Positions 7,415 to 17,294 of a stretch of 64,000 bases of DNA are shown piece after piece (positions within the stretch are counted from its first letter, which is position 1; every line of letters starts with the position of its first letter). The DNA is taken from NCBI RefSeq assembly GCF_023278045.1, contig NZ_CP056783.1, forward strand, positions 1 through 64,000, in the 5' to 3' direction. The notes under the pieces are model-generated. The model saw only the letters and a list, made by a program, of their open reading frames with translations, did not search any database and was not told where the DNA came from. Origin of the DNA: Flavobacterium sp. K5-23 (GTDB lineage Bacteria > Bacteroidota > Bacteroidia > Flavobacteriales > Flavobacteriaceae). The position numbers and the translations under genes are program-made.

Positions 7415-8779
7415 ATGGCTACTAATCTATTTGAAGATTTCGAACCAGTAAGCTCGCAACAATGGAAACAAAAAATCCAGTTTGAACTAAAAGGTGCCGA
7501 TTATAACGAAACTTTAATCTGGAACTCGCCCGAAGACATCAAGGTAAAACCTTTTTATCATAAAGACGAACTTTCTAAAGTACTAGCAGTAAACACTAAG
7601 GTATCGAACTTTAAAATATGCCAAAACATTTTTGTTTTTGACATTGAAAAATCAATCGAAAGAGCTTTAGACACCCTGAATCGTGGTGCCGAAAGCCTTC
7701 GTTTTACAATTGAAGATGAAAATTTAGACATTGTAAAACTTCTTGAAAAACTACCTCTAGAAAATGTAGCGGTTTATTTCAACTTAAGTTTTTTTTCAAT
7801 CGATTTCGTGAAAAATATTGATGCTTTAGCCAAAGAAAAAAAGACTAAATTCTATTACAACCTTGACCCAATAGGTCAACTAGCCAAAGACGGAAACTGG
7901 TTTAACACTACAGAAAAAAACAATTTTGACAGTCTAAACTTGCTAACTTCAGCAGTAACAGACAATTCAGTAATTAGTATTGACGCAGGTTTGTATCAAA
8001 ACGCCGGGGCTAATATGGTTCAGCAAATTGCTTATTGCCTAGGACAAGCCAATGAATACTTTAATAGAATTCCTATAATCAGTCAACCCATAGTTTTTCA
8101 GGTTTCGGTAGGGACTAATTATTTTTTCGAAATTGCAAAACTACGCGCTATTCGAATATTATTTAAACTTATAGCCAAAGAATACAACCACAATTTAGAA
8201 TGTCATATCATTGCATCACCTACAAAACGCAATAAAACATTATATGATTATAATGTCAATATGCTACGTACTACTACTGAATGTATGTCTGCTATTATAG
8301 GCGGAGCAGATGCAGTAGCAAATTTACCTTATGACTCCTTGTATCATAAAGACAATGAATTTGGAGATCGAATTGCCCGAAATCAACTGTTGGTTCTTAA
8401 AAACGAAAGCTATTTTGACAAAGTAAACAACCCAGCTGACGGAAGTTATTACATTGAAAACATAACAAATCAATTAGCCGAAAAAGCATTGACTTTATTC
8501 AAGGACATTGAAGCTACTGGTGGATTTCTAAAACAATTAAACGAAGGAATCATTAAAAGAAAAATTCAGGAAAGCGCTGACAAGGAACAAGAATTATTTG
8601 ATTCAGGAAAAGAAGTGCTTTTAGGAACTAATAAATATCCTAATAAACAAGACAGAATGAAACAGGATCTAGAGCTGTTCCCTTTTGTAAAAATTAAACC
8701 AAGAAAGACCTTGATTACTCCTATTATAGAAAAACGTCTGGCAGAGAAAACCGAACAGGAACGTCTCGCTTCAGAATAA
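7415..8779 (+). CDS. mutA: Methylmalonyl-CoA mutase small (beta) subunit
   Basis: The 454-residue non-catalytic partner of adenosylcobalamin-dependent methylmalonyl-CoA mutase, which interconverts succinyl-CoA and (R)-methylmalonyl-CoA. It keeps the TIM-barrel part: FEDFEPVSSQQWKQKI at the start, TTTECMSAIIGGADAVANLP, and NPADGSYYIENITNQLAEKA. It ends without a cobalamin domain, as in heterodimeric mutases. The gene order small then large, separated by 48 bases, is the standard operon. Confidence 0.93.
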   Translation: MATNLFEDFEPVSSQQWKQKIQFELKGADYNETLIWNSPEDIKVKPFYHKDELSKVLAVNTKVSNFKICQNIFVFDIEKSIERALDTLNRGAESLRFTIEDENLDIVKLLEKLPLENVAVYFNLSFFSIDFVKNIDALAKEKKTKFYYNLDPIGQLAKDGNWFNTTEKNNFDSLNLLTSAVTDNSVISIDAGLYQNAGANMVQQIAYCLGQANEYFNRIPIISQPIVFQVSVGTNYFFEIAKLRAIRILFKLIAKEYNHNLECHIIASPTKRNKTLYDYNVNMLRTTTECMSAIIGGADAVANLPYDSLYHKDNEFGDRIARNQLLVLKNESYFDKVNNPADGSYYIENITNQLAEKALTLFKDIEATGGFLKQLNEGIIKRKIQESADKEQELFDSGKEVLLGTNKYPNKQDRMKQDLELFPFVKIKPRKTLITPIIEKRLAEKTEQERLASE

Positions 8780-8827
8780 TTTCAATTCCGTAATCAATTA
8801 CAATTTAAACGTGCAAATAAGAGTCAA

Positions 8828-10960
8828 ATGATAAGAAATGACCTCAAACATATTCAATTAGAAAGTTCGAATCAAGATATAGACATTCAAGAATCTATCG
8901 CTGATGGCTTTTTAACAGCTGAAAACATAGAACTGAAAGCTACCTATACTGCAAAAGATATTGAAAAACTCAACCATCTTGATTTTGGTGCTGGCTTTAC
9001 GCCAAATTTACGTGGTCCCTATACTACTATGTACGTTCGTCGTCCTTGGACAATACGTCAATACGCAGGATTTTCTACTGCAGAAGAAAGTAATGCCTTT
9101 TATAGACGAAATCTAGCAGCTGGGCAAAAAGGACTTTCTATTGCTTTTGATTTACCTACCCATCGTGGTTATGATTCTGATCATGAACGCGTAGTTGGTG
9201 ATGTGGGAAAAGCAGGAGTCGCTATCGATTCTGTGGAAGATATGAAAGTACTATTCGATCAAATTCCACTAGATGAAATGTCAGTTTCGATGACTATGAA
9301 CGGTGCCGTTTTACCTATTATGGCCTTTTATATTGTCGCTGCCGAAGAACAAGGTGTGAAACCTGAATTTCTTTCCGGTACGATACAAAATGACATCCTT
9401 AAAGAGTTTATGGTGCGTAACACTTATATCTACCCACCAACCCCTTCGATGAAAATCATAGCTGATATATTTGAATTCACGAGCAAGAAAATGCCTAAAT
9501 TCAATTCGATATCAATCTCAGGTTATCACATGCAGGAAGCTGGTGCGACAGCCGATATTGAATTAGCATACACCCTAGCCGATGGTTTAGAATACATTAG
9601 AACGGGATTAGCGACAGGAATGAAAATCGATGAATTCGCCCCTCGCCTATCATTTTTCTGGGCAATAGGAATGAATCATTTTATGGAAATCGCAAAAATG
9701 CGTGCCGGTAGAATGATATGGTCCAAGTTAGTCAAACAATTCAACCCAAAAGACGAAAAATCACTGGCATTAAGAACACATTGTCAAACCAGTGGATGGA
9801 GTTTAACGGAACAAGATCCATTCAATAATGTAGCTCGTACTTGTATAGAAGCAACTGCAGCCGCTTTTGGAGGAACACAGTCCTTACATACAAACGCTTT
9901 AGACGAAGCAATTGCTTTACCAACGGACTTTTCAGCAAGAATTGCCAGAAACACGCAAATATATTTACAAGAAGAGACTAAAATTACTAAAACTGTTGAC
10001 CCTTGGGCAGGTAGTTATTATGTTGAAAGTCTAACCAATGAAATTGCAGAGAATGCTTGGAAACTTATCGAAGAGGTAGAGGAACTGGGCGGAATGACAA
10101 AAGCTATTGAAGCTGGGATTCCGAAATTACGTATCGAGGAAGCTGCAGCTAGAAAACAAGCCCGTATAGATAGCGGACAAGATGTTATTGTAGGGGTTAA
10201 CAAATACCGTCTTGAAAAAGAAGACCCATTGCAAATACTTGATGTAGACAACCAGATGGTGCGTAAGCAACAACTGGAGCAACTAGACCATATCAAAGCA
10301 ACAAGAGATTCTGAAAAAGTACAGCAATCTCTAAAAAAACTAATCCATTGTGCTCAAACCGGAGAAGGTAATTTACTTGAAATAGCAGTAGATGCAGCTA
10401 GAAACCGAACTACATTGGGAGAAATTAGTGATGCTTTAGAAACGGTTTTTGGGAGATACAAAGCACAAATTAAATCCTTTAGCGGTGTGTATAGTAAAGA
10501 AATAAAAGACGACAAAAGCTTTGAAAAAGCAAAACAACTAGCCGATGCCTTTGCTAAACAAGAAGGTCGTCGCCCTAGAATTATGATTGCCAAAATGGGG
10601 CAAGACGGTCACGATCGAGGCGCTAAAGTGGTAGCTACCGGTTATGCCGATGTTGGTTTTGATGTGGATATAGGTCCGTTATTTCAAACCCCAGCAGAAG
10701 CTGCAAAACAAGCTGTAGAAAATGATGTTCACATTTTAGGTGTGTCTTCACTTGCTGCAGGACATAAAACATTAGTTCCTCAAGTAATAGAAGAGTTAAA
10801 AAAATACGGACGCGATGATATTATGGTTGTTGTAGGTGGGGTTATCCCAGCTCAGGACTATCAATATTTATTTGATGCAGGAGCAGTCGCTGTTTTTGGC
10901 CCTGGAACAAAAATTAGTGAGGCCGCAATTAAAATATTAGAAATTTTGATTCAAGAATAG
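8828..10960 (+). CDS. mutB: Methylmalonyl-CoA mutase large (alpha) subunit
   Basis: The catalytic subunit, 710 residues. The N-terminal TIM barrel binds CoA and substrate, with [20 protein letters not shown] and the conserved [17 protein letters not shown] stretch (here [14 protein letters not shown]). The C-terminal cobalamin domain (about 575-710) has the DxHxxG motif as DGHDRG near residues 593-598, whose His replaces the lower B12 ligand, plus [13 protein letters not shown] and VVVGGVIP. It links propionyl-CoA with the citrate cycle. A terminator follows. No mutase chaperone (MeaB) gene is in the window. Confidence 0.97.
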   Translation: MIRNDLKHIQLESSNQDIDIQESIADGFLTAENIELKATYTAKDIEKLNHLDFGAGFTPNLRGPYTTMYVRRPWTIRQYAGFSTAEESNAFYRRNLAAGQKGLSIAFDLPTHRGYDSDHERVVGDVGKAGVAIDSVEDMKVLFDQIPLDEMSVSMTMNGAVLPIMAFYIVAAEEQGVKPEFLSGTIQNDILKEFMVRNTYIYPPTPSMKIIADIFEFTSKKMPKFNSISISGYHMQEAGATADIELAYTLADGLEYIRTGLATGMKIDEFAPRLSFFWAIGMNHFMEIAKMRAGRMIWSKLVKQFNPKDEKSLALRTHCQTSGWSLTEQDPFNNVARTCIEATAAAFGGTQSLHTNALDEAIALPTDFSARIARNTQIYLQEETKITKTVDPWAGSYYVESLTNEIAENAWKLIEEVEELGGMTKAIEAGIPKLRIEEAAARKQARIDSGQDVIVGVNKYRLEKEDPLQILDVDNQMVRKQQLEQLDHIKATRDSEKVQQSLKKLIHCAQTGEGNLLEIAVDAARNRTTLGEISDALETVFGRYKAQIKSFSGVYSKEIKDDKSFEKAKQLADAFAKQEGRRPRIMIAKMGQDGHDRGAKVVATGYADVGFDVDIGPLFQTPAEAAKQAVENDVHILGVSSLAAGHKTLVPQVIEELKKYGRDDIMVVVGGVIPAQDYQYLFDAGAVAVFGPGTKISEAAIKILEILIQE

Positions 10961-10990
10961 CAGAACAATTTATATATTAAACAATTTTAA

Positions 10991-11020
10991 AACACTAGTC
11001 TTCAGGCTGGTGTTTTTTTT
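10991..11020 (+). terminator. Rho-independent terminator after mutB
   Basis: An 8-bp stem AACACTAG/CTGGTGTT (one G-T pair) and a T8 tail. The remaining gap up to 11313 is AT-rich and shows nothing else I can support. Confidence 0.8.
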
Positions 11021-11313
11021 ATATATAAATTTCCTTATAAATCTAAAAGCGTTTATTCCTGTTAAATATTAAATAAAAGGCAGTAAAACATTAACAAAAA
11101 TTACATACTTAATTAACTATCAGCACCTTACAATTTCACTACCTTTACTTAAGCCAAGGCATTAATGTAAATGCAAAACTCCAAATCACAATTTTATAAC
11201 ATTCTGTCAACCATTGATATAAACTAATTCAAGTTAATAAAAAGGGGAAGAAAAAAAATATGCCTTAGAATTAATTATATTAAATTATATATTAATCATA
11301 AAAACAAAACATC

Positions 11314-11850
11314 ATGAAATCATTTCTTATTTGGTTGTTAGTTCTAGGATTAACAACAACGTCATATTCGCAAATTAAAACTGATACAAATCCTCCTAAA
11401 GAGGGACCTATGAGCATCGAGAATTTACCTGGAGTAGTTATTAAAAGCGCAGGGAAGGATTTCTCCGTATATGTTCCGGACAGGAATACTGATCCAAGTG
11501 TAAGGAATCTTGAAGACACCTTCATTGCTTACGATCTTGGAAAAGATTACGAAGGATACGAAACTTATTTAGTGGTTATGGAAATCGAAAAAGGTTCATT
11601 GGCCGCAACGTATAACGAAAACGGAAAATTAATGAGTGTAGTTGAAAACTATAAAAATGTAAAATTGCCAAGTCAAGTTATATATTCAGTATATAAAAAA
11701 TATCCCGGATGGGAAATTGTGAATGATAAATATCTCTATACACAAGAGGATGGAGATGTAATAAAAAAACAATACAACCTTAAAATAAAGAATGGCAAAG
11801 AAACACGTAAATTAGTGGTTCATGCTAATGGGGACATCTTGAAAGGATAA
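11314..11850 (+). CDS. Secreted protein of unknown function, paralog A
   Basis: A 178-residue protein with a Sec signal peptide, cleaved near residue 20 (MKSFLIWLLVLGLTTTSYSQ). The mature part has no motif I recognise. It contains LPGVVIKSAGKDFSVYVPD, FIAYDLGKDYEGYETYLVVM, YNENGKL, and an ending with KETRKL and NGDILK. The next gene encodes a close paralog, so this is a tandem duplication. Short repetitive beta-rich segments suggest a periplasmic small-domain fold, which is inference only. A terminator follows, so each copy has its own transcript. Confidence 0.75.
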   Translation: MKSFLIWLLVLGLTTTSYSQIKTDTNPPKEGPMSIENLPGVVIKSAGKDFSVYVPDRNTDPSVRNLEDTFIAYDLGKDYEGYETYLVVMEIEKGSLAATYNENGKLMSVVENYKNVKLPSQVIYSVYKKYPGWEIVNDKYLYTQEDGDVIKKQYNLKIKNGKETRKLVVHANGDILKG

Positions 11851-11883
11851 ATAAATTTAATATTATATAATTATCTAGAAACT

Positions 11884-11920
11884 AAGAGGCTCTCAATACA
11901 ATTTTGAGAAGCCTCTTTTT
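11884..11920 (+). terminator. Rho-independent terminator after paralog A
   Basis: The stem AAGAGGC-TCTCAA pairs with TTGAGA-A-GCCTCTT (one bulged A) and is followed by T5. Confidence 0.8.
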
Positions 11921-12076
11921 CTTAAAATAGAATCTGCTTGAAGTAAAATTACCTAATCAATAGAACCACCCCAAAAGAACAATACATAGTAGCTAGTAGC
12001 AATGTAAAATCTAAAAAGGAAACTACTGACTATTCATTTAATTATTTTTAACTTAATTAATTTAATACTAAATATC

Positions 12077-12607
12077 ATGAAAACACTTATTGTAACTTTG
12101 TTAGTACTAGGACTGTCCTTATCTTCATTTGCACAGGTTAAGCCAATGAAGGATATGGATAAAATGAAAATTGAAGAATTACCTGCAGTTGTAATTAAAA
12201 GAATTGGGAATGATTTCTCGGTTTATTTACCAGACAATAACCCAGACAAAGATGTAAGAAATATCCAAGAAAAATTCATAGCTTATGATTTAGGTAAAGA
12301 TTACGAAGGAGCGGAGACCTATTTATTGGTAATGGAAACTAAAAAAGGGTCTCTATCTGCCACATATAACGAAAAAGGAAAACTCGTTCGAGTAGTTGAA
12401 AATTATAAAAATGTAAAATTACCCATTGCAGTAATGATTTCCGTTTATAAAAAATATCCAGATTGGACCATTGTAAACGATAAGTTTTTATATACACAGG
12501 AAGAAGGAGATGTTCTTAAAAAACAGTATCAACTTAAAATTAAAAAAAATAAAGAAACACGTAAATTAACAGTTCGTCCAAATGGAGAAATTTTAAAGGA
12601 AAGGTAA
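12077..12607 (+). CDS. Secreted protein of unknown function, paralog B
   Basis: A 176-residue secreted protein that aligns along its whole length with the preceding gene (same FIAYDLGKDYEG block, same YKNVKLP and KETRKL segments). The signal peptide is MKTLIVTLLVLGLSLSSFAQ, cleaved near 20. After the signal peptide it has a Lys/Met-rich stretch (KPMKDMDKMKIEELP) where paralog A has a Pro/Thr-rich one. No function can be assigned. The gene has its own leader of about 200 bases and its own terminator. Confidence 0.75.
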   Translation: MKTLIVTLLVLGLSLSSFAQVKPMKDMDKMKIEELPAVVIKRIGNDFSVYLPDNNPDKDVRNIQEKFIAYDLGKDYEGAETYLLVMETKKGSLSATYNEKGKLVRVVENYKNVKLPIAVMISVYKKYPDWTIVNDKFLYTQEEGDVLKKQYQLKIKKNKETRKLTVRPNGEILKER

Positions 12608-12629
12608 TTTATAAATCACCAAAAATAAA

Positions 12630-12665
12630 AAAGAGTCTTTTCAAAGTAATTTGAAAAGACTCTTT
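12630..12665. terminator. Bidirectional terminator between convergent genes
   Basis: A 16-bp perfect stem (AAAGAGTCTTTTCAAA with TTTGAAAAGACTCTTT) around GTAA, with an A-rich 5' side and a T-containing 3' side. It can stop transcription both from paralog B and from the minus-strand gene ending at 12686. Confidence 0.8.
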
Positions 12666-12685
12666 AAGATTATATATTCTAATTG

Positions 12686-13324
12686 TTATAAACTTACAAT
12701 CGCATTATTATTTGCTATTATTAGTGAGGTATCATAACCCCCAAATGCTTTCATATAACTACTTATTGAAGTTCCGTAAGCATCTTTGATGAATTTCTTT
12801 CCTTTATACCTAAAGAAACGTTTTACAGAACCAGCTCCACCTAAATGTGCGGCAGCCAAAATTCCGGATTCGGTAACTGTAATACCGTTAATAATCACAC
12901 CATCATATTTTTCGATTATATCCTGCAACTCCCATTTGTTTTTCTCCAAAAGGGCTACAAAAGCCTTTTCTTGCATTTTGGGACTGCGTAAAAAAGAAGC
13001 GACATCGTAAACGCCTACAGATTTAAGTGTTTCCACTCCAAACTGATACTTTCCTAAATAACCTAAAGAATTAATTTTTTTGTATTTTCCTTCTGACTCC
13101 TTGAAAGCTAACGCTTCTTTGAATCCTATGAATAAATTCCCAGTAAAAGGAATATGCATATTGATGTACTCTTCTTGATCCTGAGATGGAAATACGTAAC
13201 CTACTTCATTTGCATTTTTAATTAGAAACCATTGGTTTGTTTCTAACTCGAAAGGTCTAAAACCTGAGCTTAAATAAGCTATAATAATAGCCAAACTTGT
13301 ATAAAAATACCATTTTCTTACCAT
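12686..13324 (-). CDS. Lysozyme-like / transglycosylase-type cell-wall protein
   Basis: A 212-residue protein with an N-terminal hydrophobic anchor or signal (about 6-20). The segment ALAFKESEGKYKKINSLGYLGKYQFG places a Glu before a Gly-Tyr-Gln-Phe block, as in lysozyme/SLT-fold enzymes. TESGILAAAHLGGAGSVKRFF resembles the AHxGG stretch of that fold. Related flavobacterial proteins are often annotated as peptidoglycan-binding or lysozyme-like. Probable role: peptidoglycan cleavage in the periplasm. Activity is inferred from the fold only. Confidence 0.65.
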   Translation of the reverse strand: MVRKWYFYTSLAIIIAYLSSGFRPFELETNQWFLIKNANEVGYVFPSQDQEEYINMHIPFTGNLFIGFKEALAFKESEGKYKKINSLGYLGKYQFGVETLKSVGVYDVASFLRSPKMQEKAFVALLEKNKWELQDIIEKYDGVIINGITVTESGILAAAHLGGAGSVKRFFRYKGKKFIKDAYGTSISSYMKAFGGYDTSLIIANNNAIVSL

Positions 13325-13371
13325 AAATTGTTTTTCTTTTAAACGCTGTCCCGTTCAAAAATTTCTGCCCG

Positions 13372-13379
13372 CAAAGATA
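13372..13379 (-). promoter_or_regulatory. Putative -7 box of the lysozyme-like gene
   Basis: On the minus strand TATCTTTG matches TAnnTTTG exactly and lies 47 bases upstream of the start at 13324. The rest of the gap 13380-13768 is AT-rich, with no supported gene or RNA. Confidence 0.45.
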
Positions 13380-13768
13380 CATAAAAATAAACAAACCTGA
13401 ATATCAGGTAGTTAAAGTTATCTAAAAACCAAAAATACATTCTTTAAACCTCTCGTTAGAAGTACTTTCCGCAAGTAGTTTAGGAATTTAAATGTTGCAA
13501 AAAAGAACTAAAAATGATATGAAAAAAATCATATTTTGATACAATTAAAGCCTGAAAATAAAATAATTTAAAATAAAACGAACAATTTTGACACTCTTAT
13601 TGAATAAAATCATCCCCAAAATGAAAAGATCAATCTTACAAAATATTAATTCCTGTCAAACTTTTTTCTGCAATAGCTTTATTAAAGACAAATAATATCT
13701 AAAACTTCTTTTATTAATGAAGTTTTTAAAAGTTTATACCAAAATAATATAAAAGCAGGAAAAAATAA

Positions 13769-14722
13769 CTAAAAATAGATTAAGTGCCACTTTAACTTGT
13801 TAAAGTGCTGAAATTCAACAGTTGGAGCTGGTATTTTAACAGTATTCAACACTGAAAAGAGGGTTTTCAAAAAGTGCGATTTCGTTTCTATTTTGGTCAG
13901 ATCTACATCTAGGCTTAAATAAAGCTGTCTGTATCTTTCTGTATTTGTAGCCAAAAACAAGGTGCTTTCACCACGATTTCCGCTTATCATTCCTTCTCCT
14001 CCATAACCAATTGCAAGATTTATCCATTTTGGGATTTTTGAGTTTTTGGAAAAGGAATGTAAATTGGCCGAAAGCCAATAAGTTTGTCCGTTATAATCTT
14101 TAAGTATTTGTTCGCTTAATGAACTCCCTAATACGTTGGGTCTGTATTTTGGGTATTGAGTTGTATGAAATGAAAATTTCGGAGTTAAGCGTTGTTCTTT
14201 CCATATCAACTCTTGTGAAACATATAAAGCCGTTCCTGAAGCATTTGCCACTACATCCCCTAATGAAGCTCCCCATTCAGATGAAAAGCCGTCCATAACC
14301 TCAACAGCAGTCAAAAAAGCAAAGCCTATTCCTGCTCCATAAATTAACTGCTCCTTTTTACTAGCCCCGCTCCAATTCAGCATTTCTGAACCAAATCTTC
14401 CTAAATGATAAGCCGAAAAAGAATGTCCTACTTTATCCATCTGCAACCACTCCGAATTGTCATTTATAAAATGAAAATCTGATTTAGGGTAATCGGCATA
14501 CCAAAGTTGGTTTAAGCCTATCAAAGTTGCTGATGCCACTACAGCTTCAGAAATGATAACGGCATTTCTTCTTTTGATGTTTAAAGAATCGGATGGTTTT
14601 AGAAAACTATCTGAATTACTTTGGGCTATAGAAACAAACTGCCCAAACATTAGCAGCAGTAAAAAGAATCCTGATTTTTTATAATTCAAAACTATCTTTT
14701 TACCCCTTGACTGTTGATCCAA
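13769..14722 (-). CDS. DUF2279 family secreted protein
   Basis: A DUF2279 (YfiM-like) protein of unknown function. The hallmark is DKVGHSFSAYHLGRFGSEML (Lys, His and the paired helices), followed by GFAFLTAVEVMDGFSSEWGASLGDVVANASG. The C-terminal half is beta-rich and may form an envelope-associated domain. From the ATG at 14722 the first 11 residues overlap mltG by 31 bases and place charged residues before the signal. A TTG at 14689, two bases after the mltG stop, would give a cleaner start (NYKKSGFFLLLLMFGQF). The gene is probably translated after mltG on the same message. Confidence 0.78.
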   Translation of the reverse strand: MDQQSRGKKIVLNYKKSGFFLLLLMFGQFVSIAQSNSDSFLKPSDSLNIKRRNAVIISEAVVASATLIGLNQLWYADYPKSDFHFINDNSEWLQMDKVGHSFSAYHLGRFGSEMLNWSGASKKEQLIYGAGIGFAFLTAVEVMDGFSSEWGASLGDVVANASGTALYVSQELIWKEQRLTPKFSFHTTQYPKYRPNVLGSSLSEQILKDYNGQTYWLSANLHSFSKNSKIPKWINLAIGYGGEGMISGNRGESTLFLATNTERYRQLYLSLDVDLTKIETKSHFLKTLFSVLNTVKIPAPTVEFQHFNKLKWHLIYF

Positions 14723-15732
14723 TCCGAATATTTTTTGGCATTTACATTATGCTCTTTTAAAGTTGCTGCAAATTCGTGGTATCCAAAACGATCCACACTG
14801 GCACAGAAATAAATAAAATCATTCTTCTCAGGATCTAGCACTGCTTCCAAAGCTGTAATATCAGGCATCGCTATTGGTCCTGGAGGAAGTCCAATATTCA
14901 TATATGTATTATAAGGTGATGACATCGTTAAATCTTTATAAAAGACTCGTTTGATAACTTGTTCAAAATCATCAGCCTTCTTTTTGATTGCATAAATCAC
15001 TGTAGGATCTGCTTGTAAAGGCATTCCTATTCTCAAGCGATTTAAATAAACGCCAGCAATTCTAGGTCTTTCATCTTTCTTTACTGATTCTTTATGAACT
15101 ATTGATGCTAAGATTGTTACGTCTATTGGAGTCAGCCCTTGTTTCTCCGCTTTTGCCAGACGTTCTTTATTCCAGAAATTGCGGTATTCTTTTATCATTT
15201 TATCCCTAAACTTTAATGCCGATGTATTCCAATAGATTTCATATGTATTAGGTATAAACATTACCAAAACATTGTCTTCATTAAAATCGTTTTCTTTCAA
15301 AAACACAGAGTCTTTTATCACTTTAAGTAATGATAAACTATCAGCTTCAATTTGGGAACCAATACGACCAGCAAAATTCTCTAAACGTTCTTGATTGTTG
15401 AAGGCCAGATTTACCGGCACATTCATCCTTAAAGATTTTACTAATTCGTAGCTATTCATTCCTTTAGTAAATAAAAAACGTCCCGGTTTCACATTTTCGG
15501 GATAATTCCTTTTATTAGCCACCATTTCAAAGCGATTCATATGTTCAATGTATGGAGCAATTAAAACTTTCACCTCTTCATATGTAGCTCCAGTAGGAAC
15601 ATAAACATATAATTCTTTCTCTGAAAACTTTGTGTTATCTGTAAATATCTGTCTTAGTAAAACAAAACCGTAAACAATTAAGATAGATATTAATGCAATA
15701 GCACTGATCGATATAATTTTCTTTAAATTCAT
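14692..15732 (-). CDS. mltG: Endolytic murein transglycosylase MltG
   Basis: A 346-residue YceG-like inner-membrane enzyme that cuts nascent glycan strands and sets their length. One transmembrane segment lies at about 7-27 (ISISAIALISILIVYGFVLL). A LysM-like region holds YVPTGATYEEV. The catalytic block has LASIVHKESVKKDERPRIAGVYLNRL with the essential Glu in HKES. MPLQADPTVIYA, SPYNTYMNIGLPPGPIAMP and NDFIYFCA are also diagnostic. It is followed by the DUF2279 gene and preceded by a GNAT gene on the same strand. Confidence 0.96.
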   Translation of the reverse strand: MNLKKIISISAIALISILIVYGFVLLRQIFTDNTKFSEKELYVYVPTGATYEEVKVLIAPYIEHMNRFEMVANKRNYPENVKPGRFLFTKGMNSYELVKSLRMNVPVNLAFNNQERLENFAGRIGSQIEADSLSLLKVIKDSVFLKENDFNEDNVLVMFIPNTYEIYWNTSALKFRDKMIKEYRNFWNKERLAKAEKQGLTPIDVTILASIVHKESVKKDERPRIAGVYLNRLRIGMPLQADPTVIYAIKKKADDFEQVIKRVFYKDLTMSSPYNTYMNIGLPPGPIAMPDITALEAVLDPEKNDFIYFCASVDRFGYHEFAATLKEHNVNAKKYSDWINSQGVKR

Positions 15733-15827
15733 AAGTGGGTTTTTACTTTTTTATTGGAAAAAGAATCTACGCTTTTCCCATTTAACTGTGTTTTGATTCC
15801 TGTCGAAAGCAAAACTTCTCAGTTTGA

Positions 15828-16355
15828 TTATTTTTTAATTAATTGGAAAACATCTTCATCCTTATAGATTCCGTTTACAAGTATCCAATCTTTTTTTGTT
15901 CCAATTTTTTGAAAGCCAAATTTAGTAAAAAGAGCTTTACTTGCTTCATTTTCGGAACTTATATTTGCATACAATTGATGTAAATTAAGATGTCTGAAAG
16001 AATACTTAATTAGTAACTCTAAAGCTTCTGAACCAATCTTTTTATTTCGATTGCCATTTGCCTGAATTACAATACCTATACCCGCTCTATTGTTCTTTGG
16101 ATCAAATTCGAATAAATCAATTAAACCAATGGCCGGAAAATCCTCGTCTTGACAAATTGCTAATCGCAATTGTTTAGCCTCATAGATATCTTGATTAGCA
16201 TTCTCTAGATATTGCTTTACTAAAAAACGACTATAAGGTGTCTGGGTGTTACTTACATCCCAGATATTTTCATCATTTTCCATAGCGTATACAAACTCCA
16301 AATCATTGGGTTCTAAAGCGCGTAAGTAAATCGTATCCCCTTTTAAAGTTATCAT
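15828..16355 (-). CDS. GNAT-family N-acetyltransferase
   Basis: A 175-residue acetyltransferase of the RimJ/RimL-like GNAT group. It shows YLRALEPNDLEFVYAMEND at the N-terminus, the acetyl-CoA loop region GNRNKKIGSEALELLIKYSF (motif A, Q/RxxGxG/A-like) and LYANISSENEASKALFTKFGFQKIG (motif B). The substrate is unknown; such proteins acetylate protein N-termini, amino acids or polyamines. It lies 20 bases after dapF on the same strand, so the two are probably co-transcribed. Confidence 0.88.
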   Translation of the reverse strand: MITLKGDTIYLRALEPNDLEFVYAMENDENIWDVSNTQTPYSRFLVKQYLENANQDIYEAKQLRLAICQDEDFPAIGLIDLFEFDPKNNRAGIGIVIQANGNRNKKIGSEALELLIKYSFRHLNLHQLYANISSENEASKALFTKFGFQKIGTKKDWILVNGIYKDEDVFQLIKK

Positions 16356-16375
16356 TTTTAGATTTGTAATTTTAT

Positions 16376-17158
16376 TTATACTATAATGGTTCCTTCGAAA
16401 ACAAATTTGGCAGGTCCTTTTAGATAAACATTAGTATACTGATTGTCCTTTTTATCAAAAGAAACCACTAGTTTCCCACCTTCTACATTCAAATCGATAG
16501 ATGTTGACTGTGTAGCTCCCGTGGCATTCATCGCTATTGCCACAGCTGTTGCGCCAGTCCCACAAGCCAATGTTTCATCTTCTACACCTCTTTCATAAGT
16601 GCGAAGAGAAAAAGTATTATTATCTACTTTACTGACAAAATTAATATTACTTCCCTCTTTACCGTATAAATCACCGTATCGGAGAGCAGCTCCTTCTTCT
16701 TTTACATTATATTGTTTCAAATTATCCACTAATTGCACGTGATGCGGCGAACCTGTATCAAGGAATGAATAATCAGGATTGATATTAATAGAAGACACGT
16801 CTTTCATTTGTAAAGAAACAAATCCATCATCAGCAATTGTGGCTTTATGCAAACCATCTGTTGCTATGAAAATTGTACTATCTTGAATAATCTGAAGCTT
16901 TTTGGCGAAAGCCACTAAACATCTCCCTCCATTACCACACATAGAACTTTGGTTCCCGTCAGAATTATAATATACCATTCGGAAATCAGTTTCAGCATCA
17001 TTTTCTAATAGAATAAGACCATCTCCGCCTATCCCGAAACGTCTGTCACATAAATGTGCAATAAGCTTTATGTTCTCTTTTGGAAAAAAACCCGTACGAT
17101 TATCAATCATTACAAAATCGTTTCCTGTTCCTTGGTATTTATTAAATTCTATTTGCAT
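16376..17158 (-). CDS. dapF: Diaminopimelate epimerase
   Basis: Converts LL- to meso-diaminopimelate for lysine and peptidoglycan synthesis. Both catalytic Cys motifs are present: SSMCGNGGRC and ETLACGTGATA. FNKYQGTGNDFVMIDN is the conserved start. The frame is open from 17212, but the longer start adds MINISLIVC..., which is not part of the family, and it lies upstream of a perfect -7 box at 17179-17186. I therefore choose the ATG at 17158, giving 260 residues, the usual length. Confidence 0.95.
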   Translation of the reverse strand: MQIEFNKYQGTGNDFVMIDNRTGFFPKENIKLIAHLCDRRFGIGGDGLILLENDAETDFRMVYYNSDGNQSSMCGNGGRCLVAFAKKLQIIQDSTIFIATDGLHKATIADDGFVSLQMKDVSSININPDYSFLDTGSPHHVQLVDNLKQYNVKEEGAALRYGDLYGKEGSNINFVSKVDNNTFSLRTYERGVEDETLACGTGATAVAIAMNATGATQSTSIDLNVEGGKLVVSFDKKDNQYTNVYLKGPAKFVFEGTIIV

Positions 17159-17178
17159 CCTATTATTATTGTGTTCTA

Positions 17179-17186
17179 CAAAAGTA
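17179..17186 (-). promoter_or_regulatory. Putative -7 box of the dapF promoter
   Basis: On the minus strand TACTTTTG matches TAnnTTTG. It lies 20 bases upstream of the ATG at 17158 and downstream of the alternative start at 17212, which supports the shorter DapF. Confidence 0.5.
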
Positions 17187-17294
17187 CAAACTATTAATGA
17201 AATGTTAATCATTGTTAAAGAGCGTTAAACTCTTTTTTACGGTATAATTTTAGCTTTATTTTTACTCCACAAATAACATAAAACCGACTCTACT

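Noticed and set aside
13380..13768. Possible non-coding RNA in a 390-base gap
   Set aside because: Only AT-rich sequence with short chance pairings and no terminator.
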